From contig DAISWG010000004.1 in assembly GCA_036826475.1 (NCBI GenBank), forward strand, positions 27,338-91,337: DNA of 64,000 bases, in the 5' to 3' direction. Under the pieces are notes generated by a model that was given only the letters and a program-made list of their open reading frames with translations, was not told where the DNA came from and did no database searches. Made by a program: the position numbers and the translations under genes. The stretch comes from Miltoncostaea sp036826475. Its GTDB lineage: Bacteria > Actinomycetota > Thermoleophilia > Miltoncostaeales > Miltoncostaeaceae. Shown one piece after another: positions 56,736 to 64,000 of the stretch. Positions within the stretch are counted from its first letter, which is position 1. Every line of letters begins with the position of its first letter.

Positions 56736-57010
56736 CGCTGACGACCTCAGGTACCGGGGGTCGAGTGCATATCCTCCCCGTTCGGGTTGCCCGCCGGGCT
56801 GCTGACCATCCCTGCGGGGGGCGAAACGTGTCTGTTCCGGGTGCATTCTTCGCCACGAGGGTCGTCCCCACTGCCCCCGCGCGGCAGTTCGGAGACCCGA
56901 GGCACTCGGGCACAGTGTTTCGGGTCTCCTGGGCATCGCTCCCACCCCACGGGTGGTCGAGCGTCGGGACGGCCCTCAACCCTTTCACGATCCACCCGCC
57001 CGGCGGGGGG

Positions 57011-57016
57011 TAGGGT
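57011..57016 (+). promoter_or_regulatory. Leaderless -10 element (TAGGGT)
   Basis: TAGGGT, 7 nt before ATG 57024. Confidence 0.55.
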
Positions 57017-57023
57017 CCGGACC

Positions 57024-57881
57024 ATGCGCGTCGGCTTCGTCGGATCAGGGCTGATGGGCGCCGGGATGGTGCGCAACCTCGCCGGCGCCGGCCACGACGT
57101 GCGGCTGTTCGCGCGCACGCCGGAGCGCGCACGGGACCTGCCCGCCACCCTCGTCGGCAGCCCCGCCGAGGCCGCGGACGGCGCCGACCTGTTCGCCTCG
57201 TGCGTCACCGACTCTCCGGACGTGCGCGAGGTGATCCTGGCGATGCTGGAGGCGGAGCGGCCGGCGCCGGTGGTGGTGGAGATGAGCACGATCGCCCCCG
57301 CCGTCGCCCGCGACCTGGCGCAACGGTGCGCCGCCCGCGGGGTCGCGTACCTCGACTGCCCCGTGAGCGGCGGGCCGGCGGGCGCGGCCGGCGGCACGCT
57401 GGCGATCATGTGCGGCGGGGACGCCGACGCCCTGACCCGCGCCGCCCCCGCCCTCGACGCGATGGGCGACCCCGCGAAGCGCTTCCACTGCGGGCCGGTC
57501 GGCCAGGGGCTGGTCGCGAAGCTCGTGAACAACATGCTGGTGGCGTCCATCACCGCCGCCACGGCCGAGGCGCTCGGCGCCGGGCAGTGCGCCGGGCTCG
57601 ACCCCGCGCTGGCGCGCGAGGTGGTGATGGGGTCCTCCGGCGACTCATGGCAGCTGCGCAACCTCTTCCCCCGCGTGCTCGCCGGTGACCATGCCCCGGG
57701 CTTCACCGTCCGGAACCTGCTGAAGGACCTCGGACACGCCCGCGACCTCGACGACCGCGATCAGCGACTCGCGGCGGAGGCCCGCTCCCTGCTGGAGCGG
57801 ACCGACCCGGACGTCGACTACGGCGCGCTCGCGCGCCACCTCATGGACCTGCCGTCGCCCCCCGGGGCGCCGTCGCCCTAG
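57024..57881 (+). CDS. Beta-hydroxyacid dehydrogenase (3-hydroxyisobutyrate dehydrogenase family)
   Basis: A 285-aa NAD(P)-dependent oxidoreductase: GFVGSGLMGAGMVRNLAGAGH (4-24, dinucleotide fold), VEMSTIAPAVARDLA, the substrate motif LDCPVSGGPAGAAGGTLAIMCGG (about 112-134), GPVGQGLVAKLVNNMLVA with catalytic Lys (about 170) and FTVRNLLKDLGHARDL. It oxidises a beta-hydroxy acid such as 3-hydroxyisobutyrate, tartronate semialdehyde or a related imine; the specificity is unknown and there is no operon partner. The start is fixed by a leaderless TAGGGT, which excludes a 79-codon upstream extension. Confidence 0.9.
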   Translation: MRVGFVGSGLMGAGMVRNLAGAGHDVRLFARTPERARDLPATLVGSPAEAADGADLFASCVTDSPDVREVILAMLEAERPAPVVVEMSTIAPAVARDLAQRCAARGVAYLDCPVSGGPAGAAGGTLAIMCGGDADALTRAAPALDAMGDPAKRFHCGPVGQGLVAKLVNNMLVASITAATAEALGAGQCAGLDPALAREVVMGSSGDSWQLRNLFPRVLAGDHAPGFTVRNLLKDLGHARDLDDRDQRLAAEARSLLERTDPDVDYGALARHLMDLPSPPGAPSP

Positions 57882-57900
57882 GACCGTCCGCCCCGAGAGG

Positions 57901-58155
57901 CTATTTGGACTGCGACAGCAGCACCGCGAGGTCGGCGTAGGAGAGGCCGTCCGGCGACTCGGGGAGCCCGAGATCGTGGTCGATCGCCGAGGCGAGCGCG
58001 CGCGCCCGCTCCAGCACCGACTTGTGGACCGGCTGCCCGGGCGCCGACTCGGCGATGCGCTTGGCCTCGTTTCGCAACTGGTTGAGGTCCGCCGCGGGCG
58101 AATTGAAGCTCGGCTTGGCCGGCGGGGACCAGGTGGGGACGTCCTCGGTGCTCAC
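57901..58155 (-). CDS. Small soluble protein of unknown function (84 aa)
   Basis: An 84-aa protein: Pro-rich N-terminus (TWSPPAKPSFNSPAADLNQL), then helical sequence KRIAESAPGQPVHKSVLERARALASAIDHDLGL and YADLAVLLSQSK. No membrane segment. A TATCGT lies 8 nt upstream of GTG, slightly longer than the leaderless spacing seen elsewhere. Family not recognised. Confidence 0.6.
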   Translation of the reverse strand: MSTEDVPTWSPPAKPSFNSPAADLNQLRNEAKRIAESAPGQPVHKSVLERARALASAIDHDLGLPESPDGLSYADLAVLLSQSK

Positions 58156-58200
58156 TCGGCCCCACGATAACGCACCGGTCCGGCCGAGGCCGGGACGGGA

Positions 58201-60294
58201 TCACGCACCGGGCGCGCGGGCCTGGCGGCTGACGTACTCCATGAGCTGCTCCTGGGAGTTGAGTGGCTCCGCGCCGTCCGGGGGCACGACCCTGCTCCAC
58301 GACCCGTCAGCGCCGAGCTCCCACGCCAGCGCCGTGTCGGCGAGCTGGAGGTCCAGGATCGTCTGGATCTCGGCCGTGGCGAGGGGGTCGTCGACCGGCG
58401 CCACCAGCTCAACCCGGTTGTCGAGGTTGCGGGCCATCATGTCCGCCGAGCCGATCCAGTAGTCGGTGCGGTCGCCGACGGTGAATGCGAACGCCCGGGC
58501 GTGCTCCAGGAACCGCCCCACGATCGAGATGACCCGGACGTTCTCGCTCACCCCGGGGACGCCGGGGCGCAGTCCGGTGATGCCGCGGATGATCAGATCG
58601 ACGGGCACCCCCGCCTGCGAGGCGCGGTAGATCGCCGCGATGATCGGCCCGTCGATGATGGAGTTCATCTTCATCACCACGCGCGACGGGGTCTCGGGCG
58701 TGTGCCCGGCGACGGCCCGCTCGATCTCCGCGATGATCCCGTCGCGCAGGTGCGCGGGGGCCACGAGGGCCCGCCGGTACCGCGGCGGGCGGGCGAAGCC
58801 CGTGAGGTGGTTGAAGAGGTCGGCGACGTCCTCGCCCAGGTCCTCGCGGCACGTGAAGAGCCCCACGTCGGTGTAGAGGCGCGCCGTGGAGGGGTTGTAG
58901 TTGCCCGTCCCGATGTGCACGTAGCGGCGCACCAGATCGCCCTCGCGACGGACCACCAGGCACAGCTTGGCGTGGGTCTTGAGCCCGGTGAGCCCGTACA
59001 CCACGTGGACGCCGGAGCGCTCGAGGGCGCGGGCCCACTGGATGTTGCGCTCCTCGTCGAAGCGGGCCTGCACCTCCACCAGGCAGACGGTCTGCTTGCC
59101 CTGCTCGGCGGCGCGCATCAGCGCCGGCACGATCGGCGAGTCGCCGCTCGTCCGGTACACGGTCTGCTTGATGGCGAGGACGTGCTCGTCCTCCACCGCC
59201 TGCTCCACGAAGCGCTCGACGCTGGTGCTGAAGTCGTCGTACGGGTGGTGCACCAGGACGTCGCCGTCGCGGATGACGGAGAACATGTCGAGGCGCTCGC
59301 CCTCCTCGGGGCGCAGGCGCACCCGGGTGCGCGGCTCCCAGCGCGGGTCGCGCAGCGCCGGGGCGTCCATCGTCGCGAGCATCCACAGCGACGTCAGGTC
59401 GATCGGCCCGGCCAGCCGATAGGTCTCGCGCTCCTCCACCTCCAGGGCGGTCATGAGGTCGCGCACCAGCCCGTCGGGGGCGTCCGCCGCCACCTCCAGG
59501 CGCACGACGTGTCCGAAGCGGCGGCGGCGCAGCTGGGCCTCGACCGCCCCCAGCAGGTCGTCCGACTCGTCCGAGATCGAGAAGTCCGCGTCGCGCGTCA
59601 CCCGGAAGCGGGTGAGGTCGACGATCTCCATCCCCGGGAAGAGCCGCTCGACGTGGCCCTCCATGACGTCCTCGAGGGGCACCAGGCGGTCCTCGGCCAC
59701 CAGGAACCGCGGCAGCCGCGGCGGCACCTTGATGCGCGCGAAGCGGGTCTCCCCGGTCACGGGGTCGCGCACGCGCAGCCCGAGGTTGAGCGAGAGGCCG
59801 GAGATGTACGGGAACGGCAGCCCCGGGCCGACGGCCAGCGGGGTCAGGACCGGGTACACCTCGCGGTCGAACTGCGCGTCGACCTCCAGGCGCTCCGCCG
59901 TGCCGAGATCGCGGAACGCGGCGATCTCGATCCCGGCCCCGGCCAGCGCCGGGCGGATCTCCTCCTCCCAGACGCGGCTCTGCTCGGCGATGAGCTCGCG
60001 CACGCGCGCCGCGACCCGCTGCAGCACCTCCTCACGGGGCATCTGGTCGGGCGTCGAGGACGGCCGGCCGGCCTCCAGGGCGTCCTGGACCGCGGCGACG
60101 CGGACCATGAAGAACTCATCGAGGTTGCTGGAGAAGATCGCGAGGAACTTGCACCGCTCCAGCAGCGGCTGGCCCTCGTCGCGCGCCAGCGCCAGCACGC
60201 GCTCGTTGAAGTCGAGCCACGAGAGCTCGCGGTTGATGTAGAGGGCCGGATCCGAGAGGTCCGGGGTGCGGGGGGCGGTCCTGGTGGTGGCCAT
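58201..60294 (-). CDS. ppk1: Polyphosphate kinase 1
   Basis: A 697-aa enzyme that makes polyphosphate from ATP. N-terminal YINRELSWLDFNERVLALA (about 18-36), SSNLDEFFMVRVAA, VTPLAVGPGLPFPYI, and the tandem phospholipase-D-like core with VQARFDEERNIQWARAL and RYVHIGTGNYNPSTARLYTD, where the His is autophosphorylated; MKMNSIIDGPII and YWIGSADMMARNLDNRVE follow. The length is typical. ATG 60294 is preferred; a TTG three codons earlier is in frame. The phosphate-economy genes pit and ppk1 are both in the window but 15 kb apart. Confidence 0.95.
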   Translation of the reverse strand: MATTRTAPRTPDLSDPALYINRELSWLDFNERVLALARDEGQPLLERCKFLAIFSSNLDEFFMVRVAAVQDALEAGRPSSTPDQMPREEVLQRVAARVRELIAEQSRVWEEEIRPALAGAGIEIAAFRDLGTAERLEVDAQFDREVYPVLTPLAVGPGLPFPYISGLSLNLGLRVRDPVTGETRFARIKVPPRLPRFLVAEDRLVPLEDVMEGHVERLFPGMEIVDLTRFRVTRDADFSISDESDDLLGAVEAQLRRRRFGHVVRLEVAADAPDGLVRDLMTALEVEERETYRLAGPIDLTSLWMLATMDAPALRDPRWEPRTRVRLRPEEGERLDMFSVIRDGDVLVHHPYDDFSTSVERFVEQAVEDEHVLAIKQTVYRTSGDSPIVPALMRAAEQGKQTVCLVEVQARFDEERNIQWARALERSGVHVVYGLTGLKTHAKLCLVVRREGDLVRRYVHIGTGNYNPSTARLYTDVGLFTCREDLGEDVADLFNHLTGFARPPRYRRALVAPAHLRDGIIAEIERAVAGHTPETPSRVVMKMNSIIDGPIIAAIYRASQAGVPVDLIIRGITGLRPGVPGVSENVRVISIVGRFLEHARAFAFTVGDRTDYWIGSADMMARNLDNRVELVAPVDDPLATAEIQTILDLQLADTALAWELGADGSWSRVVPPDGAEPLNSQEQLMEYVSRQARAPGA

Positions 60295-60328
60295 GGTCCG
60301 CAATCATGGACCAGGCGGGCCGCGGGGC

Positions 60329-61678
60329 CTAGCCCCTGACGGTCCCCGTCACAGACCGGTTGACGGTGAGCCGGTACGCCGCCGAGCTGCGGAGCCCCTG
60401 CACCTCGAGCGTGTAGACGCCGCCGACGGGGGCCACGGCGGTCAGCGACTCCTCGATGCCGGGACGCAGGGAGGCGGCCACCAGCCAGGTGCGGGCGAAC
60501 GTCGATCCCCGGCGGGCGGCGGGCGTGCCGGGGCGCCAGAGGACCAGGTCCAGGTCGGCGGTGCTCGCCACGAGCGGGGCGAGCTGCGCGGTGACGCGCT
60601 CACCCGCGCGGAGCACGACGCGGAAGCCGTCGCGCGGGTCGCTGTACGAGCCGGAGCGCCCGGTCACGGCCGCCGAGGCCGCCGACGCGCCCAGCAGCAC
60701 CCGCGTGCGCGCCGCCTGGGCGGTGTCGTCGTTGGGCTCGGGGTCCTCCGGCGGCGGGGGCGGCGCGCTCAGGGCCGCCGCCAGGTCGAGCGCGCCGGCG
60801 CCGCTGGCGCTGTCGACGCCGCCGGGGGGCACGTCGCGGGCCGTCGACTCCAGGAGGGCCCGCACCCGTTGCGCCGACAGCCCCGGGCGCGCCGCCATCA
60901 CGCGGGCGGCGGCGCCGGCGACCACGGCGGCGGACATGGACGTCCCCGTGCGCGGGACGAGGCGCGCGGTCCCCCCGACGTCGTTCGAGAACACCCGCTC
61001 GCCGGGCGCGGCGATCGACACCTGGTCGCCGCGCTCGGACAGCGGCAGCACCCGCCCGTCCCGCCCGAGCGCGGCGACGGTCATCACGTGCCGGTACGCG
61101 CCGGGATACTCGGGCGGCCCCGGGCGGCCCCCCGTGTTGCCGACGGGGACCACCACCAGCACACCGCGCCGCACGGCGGCGTCGATGGCGTCCTGCTCGA
61201 GCTGGGAGAAGCCCTCGCCGCCGAACGAGATGTTCACCACCCGGGCGCCCCGGGCGGTCGCGTACCGGATGCCCCGCACCAACGCCGAGGTCGTCGCCCG
61301 CCCCGACGCGTCGGCGATCGTGACCGGCAGGATCCGGGCGCTCGAGACGCCGGCGCCGCCGACCCCGTTGCCGGTGGTCGCCGCCACGATGCCCGCGACG
61401 TGGGTCCCGTGCCCGGAGGGGTCCGCCAACGGGTCCATCCCCGGCACGAACGACCGGGCCTGGTCGGTCAGGACCGCGTCCCGGAGGTCCGGGTCGGACG
61501 CGTCGACGCCGGTGTCGAGCACGGCCACGACGGGCCGGCGGCCCGTCGCCTCCGGGGGCGTCCAGCGGATCTGGGCGAGGAAGCCCTGCCGCCGCGACAG
61601 GGGGTCGGCGGCGGCGGCGGGCACCGCCGCGCGGATCGCGGGCGGTGGGACGGGAGGCGGCTGTGCGGCCGGGGTCAC
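60329..61678 (-). CDS. Subtilisin-like (S8) serine protease with C-terminal PPC-like domain
   Basis: A 449-aa protease. The catalytic triad is Asp55 (VVAVLDTGVDASDP), His93 (SGHGTHVAGI) and Ser247 (GTSMSAAVVAG), with oxyanion Asn181 (VPVGNTGG). A Pro linker (LSAPPPPPEDPEPNDDTAQA) leads to a beta-sandwich resembling a pre-peptidase C-terminal domain. The GTG start overlaps the TGA of the upstream membrane gene (GTGA). From there no signal peptide or proregion of normal size is present, unusual for this family: either the protein stays inside, the true start differs, or it is delivered with its membrane partner. Confidence 0.88.
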   Translation of the reverse strand: MTPAAQPPPVPPPAIRAAVPAAAADPLSRRQGFLAQIRWTPPEATGRRPVVAVLDTGVDASDPDLRDAVLTDQARSFVPGMDPLADPSGHGTHVAGIVAATTGNGVGGAGVSSARILPVTIADASGRATTSALVRGIRYATARGARVVNISFGGEGFSQLEQDAIDAAVRRGVLVVVPVGNTGGRPGPPEYPGAYRHVMTVAALGRDGRVLPLSERGDQVSIAAPGERVFSNDVGGTARLVPRTGTSMSAAVVAGAAARVMAARPGLSAQRVRALLESTARDVPPGGVDSASGAGALDLAAALSAPPPPPEDPEPNDDTAQAARTRVLLGASAASAAVTGRSGSYSDPRDGFRVVLRAGERVTAQLAPLVASTADLDLVLWRPGTPAARRGSTFARTWLVAASLRPGIEESLTAVAPVGGVYTLEVQGLRSSAAYRLTVNRSVTGTVRG

Positions 61679-62046
61679 ACCCGCCAGCGCGCGGCCACCA
61701 CCACCAGGGCCACGATCAGCAGCACGCCCACCGCCAGGGCCGCGACCAGCGACGCGGTCACCACCAGCGGGATGACGACGACGATGCCCTGGGCGATCGC
61801 GATGATCCACAGGAGGTCGCGGAACAGCCCCGCCCGCAGCCGGGTGGCGCCGAAGACGCTGACCACCAGCAGCGCGACGGCCAGGGCGGCCATGAGCAGG
61901 GCGCTGGGACGCCAGATGATGAAGGCCAGCACCTCGACCAGGGCCAGGATGCCGGACAGCATGATCCGCCGGCTGCGGAGCCAGCGGCGGGCGCGGTCGG
62001 TCGGTGTGGTCGGCCCGGCCTGGATGATCAGCGGTGGTTCGGCCAC
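61675..62046 (-). CDS. Small multi-pass membrane protein coupled to the subtilase gene
   Basis: A 123-aa protein with a basic juxtamembrane RRWLRSRR and three to four helices (LSGILALVEVLAFIIW; LLMAALAVALLVVSVFG; LLWIIAIAQGIVVVIPLVV; LVAALAVGVLLIVALVVVAA). The GTG start is defined by a leaderless TACACT 6 nt upstream; the 3' end overlaps the protease start by 4 bp. Family not recognised; possibly a membrane partner or substrate of the protease. Confidence 0.7.
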   Translation of the reverse strand: MAEPPLIIQAGPTTPTDRARRWLRSRRIMLSGILALVEVLAFIIWRPSALLMAALAVALLVVSVFGATRLRAGLFRDLLWIIAIAQGIVVVIPLVVTASLVAALAVGVLLIVALVVVAARWRV

Positions 62047-62052
62047 CGGCCG

Positions 62053-62058
62053 AGTGTA
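62053..62058 (-). promoter_or_regulatory. Leaderless -10 element (TACACT)
   Basis: Minus-strand TACACT, 6 nt before GTG 62046. Confidence 0.55.
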
Positions 62059-62065
62059 GCGGGGG

Positions 62066-62093
62066 CCCCGGGCCGCGCCGTCGCGGCCCGGGG
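62066..62093 (-). terminator. Terminator of the DUF4394 gene
   Basis: Perfect 12-bp stem CCCCGGGCCGCG-CCGT-CGCGGCCCGGGG, 12 bp past the stop, just before the next gene's -10 element. Confidence 0.8.
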
Positions 62094-62104
62094 ACCCGCT
62101 CCGG

Positions 62105-63214
62105 TCAGCCGATGCGCACGCGCAGGGACGTGGCCGTCCGCGCGCCGGCGTCGTCGGTCACCCGGACCTTCAGGGTGCGCACGCCGGCCGGGAACCCGCG
62201 CCGCAGGTACGCGCCGGTGCCGTCGTCGTACCGCCCGTCGCCGTCCGTGTCCCACTCCACCTTGGCGATCGCGCCGTCGGGGTCGGCCGCCCAGGCGATG
62301 TACGACGCCCGCTGGCCGGCCTTCGGGGCGATCGTCGTGGCGACGATCGCGACGTTGGGGGGCACGTTGCCCTTCGGCCCGGCGAGCTCCTGCCGCGCGG
62401 CGATGCCGGTGATGGTCACGCGCGGCGCGCCCTTCTGCCGCAGCAGGCTCCCGGTGCCGATCGGGCCGAGCTCGGTCATCCTCCCCGTCGCGATGTCGAG
62501 CCGGTGGAGGCGCGAGCCCTGGTCGCCGGCCCTCACGGTGGCGACGAACCCGAGGTTGCCGGCGCCCGCGATGTCGAACGACGTCTGATCGCCGACGTCG
62601 ATGCCGAGCGGCTTCGGGTCGGTGAGGGTCCCGACGTTCGGCGGGTTCTGCACCAGGAGCTGGTCCGATGCCGCGTCGATGGCGTAGAGCGTGGTCGCCG
62701 TCGGCCGCGTCGCCGTGAGCGCCGAGTTGGTGTAGGCGCTCGCCACGACGGCGGGGTCGCCCGGGTTGAGGGCCCCGTCGGGGCTGCCGGCGCCGTGGTT
62801 GCCGGTCGCGAACGCGATCCGGTAGTTGCCGTTCGCCTCGCTGGTGACGCGCAGGGCGTCCGGGACGGGGTTGACGTCCACGCCGAACGACGTGCCCGTG
62901 AGGCCGGGCGCGAACCCGGTGCCCACCGCCGTCGCCGCGCCCGTGCCCGGGTCGACGACGTAGACGACGCTGTTGCTGCCGACCCCCACCAGGTCGCCGG
63001 TCGCGGGGCGGATGTCGATGCCCACCAGGGAGACGCCCGCCGGCAGGCCGGTGATCGCGACGGTGTCGAGCACGACCCCCGGCGTCCGCGAGTCGAGCCG
63101 GTGCAGGTTGCCCGCGGAGTCGGTGGCGTAGATGTCGCGCGCCTGCGCCGCGGCGGGGGCGGCGAGGGCGAGGGCGGCGGCGAGGGCGAGGGCGCGGCGG
63201 GTGCGTCCGGTCAT
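62105..63214 (-). CDS. Secreted DUF4394-domain protein with C-terminal PKD-like domain
   Basis: A 369-aa protein with a signal peptide (RRALALAAALALAAPAAAQA, about 5-24). A DUF4394 beta-propeller-like domain follows: IYATDSAGNLHRLDSRTPG, LVGIDIRPATGDLVGVGS, FGVDVNPVPDALRVTSEANG, YAIDAASDQLLVQNPPN. The C-terminal ~90 residues look like a PKD/Ig domain (SYIAWAADPDGAIAKVEWDTDGDGRYDD). Probably extracellular; function unknown. GGAGG lies 6 nt before the ATG. Divergent from the ECF sigma gene, so possibly its target. Confidence 0.85.
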   Translation of the reverse strand: MTGRTRRALALAAALALAAPAAAQARDIYATDSAGNLHRLDSRTPGVVLDTVAITGLPAGVSLVGIDIRPATGDLVGVGSNSVVYVVDPGTGAATAVGTGFAPGLTGTSFGVDVNPVPDALRVTSEANGNYRIAFATGNHGAGSPDGALNPGDPAVVASAYTNSALTATRPTATTLYAIDAASDQLLVQNPPNVGTLTDPKPLGIDVGDQTSFDIAGAGNLGFVATVRAGDQGSRLHRLDIATGRMTELGPIGTGSLLRQKGAPRVTITGIAARQELAGPKGNVPPNVAIVATTIAPKAGQRASYIAWAADPDGAIAKVEWDTDGDGRYDDGTGAYLRRGFPAGVRTLKVRVTDDAGARTATSLRVRIG

Positions 63215-63355
63215 GTGGTCCTCCGGTTCGTGGATGTCGGGATGCCGTACCTGCCCCCGCGCCGCGGGGTTCACCGCCGGAGCCGGTCCGGTCGCGCGGG
63301 AACCGGCGCGCGCGGCGGGGTGAACCCGATCGGGCCGTCGCGCGTATGGCATCGG

Positions 63356-63916
63356 GTGGCCCCCGATCCGTCCGACGCCGAGGAGGCCGCGTGGCTGTCG
63401 GAGGCCCGCGCCGGCGACGGCATGCCCGGCGAGCCGTTCGTCGCCCTGTACCGCCGGTACGAGGGGCGGGTGTTCGGCCTGGGCCTGCGCATGCTGGGCA
63501 GCCGGGACCTGGCCGAGGAGCTCGTGCAGGAGACGTTCCTGCGGCTGTGGCGTTCGGCCGACGCGTTCGACCCGGCGCGGGGGCCGGTGCGCGCCTACGT
63601 CCTGGCGATCGCGCGGCGCACGGCGATCACGCTGTGGCGGCGCGCCGCCCCGCAGGAGCCCCTGCCCGGCGACGATCGCGACGGGGCGGTCGGCGACGGC
63701 GTCGACGAGCTCCTGCTGGCCGTCGGCGTCCGGGACGCGATGCAGAGCCTCTCGGAGGATCACCGCGAGGTGCTGGCGCTGTGCGTGGAGCAGGACCTCA
63801 GCCGGGCCGAGGCGGCACGGCGCCTCGGCGTGCCGGTGGGCACGGTGAAGTCGCGGACGCACCATGCGCTGCGGGCGCTGTGCGCCGCGCTGGCGGAGCG
63901 GGGGATCCATGGCTGA
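63356..63916 (+). CDS. ECF-type RNA polymerase sigma factor
   Basis: About 186 aa. Region 2: FVALYRRYEGRVFGLGLRMLG and RDLAEELVQETFLRLWRSADAFD. Region 4: LSEDHREVLALCVEQDLSRAEAARRLGVPVGTVKSRTHHALRAL, matching SigK/RpoE-like ECF factors. GTG 63356 or GTG 63320 could be the start; neither has a clear ribosome site. The downstream ATG overlaps by 8 bp, as with anti-sigma partners. It is divergent from the secreted DUF4394 gene. Confidence 0.9.
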   Translation: MAPDPSDAEEAAWLSEARAGDGMPGEPFVALYRRYEGRVFGLGLRMLGSRDLAEELVQETFLRLWRSADAFDPARGPVRAYVLAIARRTAITLWRRAAPQEPLPGDDRDGAVGDGVDELLLAVGVRDAMQSLSEDHREVLALCVEQDLSRAEAARRLGVPVGTVKSRTHHALRALCAALAERGIHG

Positions 63917-64000
63917 GCGCGACGACCTGCCGCAGGACCTGCGCCGCGTGGCCGACCTGGCCCGGCGGGCGGCGCCGGCGTTCGCGGTGCCGCCCGACCT
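63909..64000 (+). CDS. Probable anti-sigma factor, N-terminal fragment (cut by window end)
   Basis: Only 30 codons are visible (AERDDLPQDLRRVADLARRA, then FAVPPDL). ATG overlaps the sigma-factor stop by 8 bp, the usual arrangement of an ECF sigma and its anti-sigma gene. No zinc-binding HXXXCXXC motif is in the visible part, so the assignment rests on context. Confidence 0.45.
   Translation, partial: MAERDDLPQDLRRVADLARRAAPAFAVPPD

Overview
The window is 64 kb of very GC-rich, gene-dense bacterial chromosome with short intergenic gaps, many GTG starts and many 4-bp GTGA/ATGA start-stop overlaps. It points to Actinomycetota: an initiator tRNA with a C1:U72 mismatch and no encoded CCA, a perfect CGAAC-N4-GTTCG LexA-type box, an OdhA/KGD-type 2-oxoglutarate dehydrogenase, an F420-type luciferase-like enzyme, a GpgS-like glycosyltransferase, topoisomerase IB and an AfsR/SARP-type regulator. 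A Thermoleophilia/Solirubrobacterales-like lineage is my best guess, but that is inference. There are no rRNA genes, CRISPR arrays, insertion sequences or prophage genes. One 10-N assembly gap lies at 26742-26751, and at least three single-base indels in short homopolymers break genes, so this looks like draft sequence.

Layout. 1-4.9 kb: end of an ArsA-like ATPase, a DAO-family flavoenzyme and a methyltransferase, an HxlR regulator flanked by a pair of inverted ~73-bp palindromic elements, pilT, and a TPR membrane protein. 4.9-6.4 kb: a structured leader or possible small RNA, then an rpoD/sigA-type sigma factor whose upstream region carries a sigma-70-like promoter, a perfect SOS box and a sigma-B-like promoter. 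6.4-11.2 kb: three tandem BMP/PnrA-like exported binding proteins facing a BTAD regulator with a beta-propeller. 11.3-14.8 kb: small membrane genes, a MOSC protein, tRNA-fMet, a cupin and a methyltransferase. 14.7-17.8 kb: a GH65 phosphorylase with its beta-phosphoglucomutase-like partner. 17.8-23.7 kb: a stress-flavoured block (topoisomerase IB, STAS protein, a 52-aa repeat peptide, a frameshifted F420 enzyme, SRPBCC protein, ferredoxin-reductase-like flavoprotein, PfpI) in which several genes share GTT-N15/16-GGGTAC promoters.

23.7-28.2 kb: a tightly coupled minus-strand operon: HAD phosphatase, polysaccharide deacetylase fused to acyl-CoA dehydrogenase, NodS-like methyltransferase, and a double glycosyltransferase. 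29.6-36.1 kb: a 1467-aa polypeptide carrying two lipoyl domains, an E3-binding domain, an E2 catalytic domain and an E1 2-oxoglutarate dehydrogenase, followed by E3 and a lipoate-ligase-like gene, so almost a whole oxoglutarate dehydrogenase complex is encoded in one transcript. 36-47 kb: CapA, a covalent-flavin-type oxidase, a ThDP decarboxylase overlapping clpS, a CHAP protein, a PiT phosphate transporter, and a molybdopterin oxidoreductase that has lost the N-terminal Fe-S cysteines. 47-64 kb: full-length Lhr helicase, a frameshifted secreted protein, fructosamine-kinase-like and LMW-phosphatase genes, an Nei/Fpg glycosylase, a YihY protein, ppk1, a subtilase, a DUF4394 protein, and an ECF sigma factor with its probable regulator cut by the window edge.

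A recurring regulatory feature is leaderless initiation: at least eleven genes have a TANNNT hexamer exactly 6 or 7 nt upstream of an ATG/GTG start.
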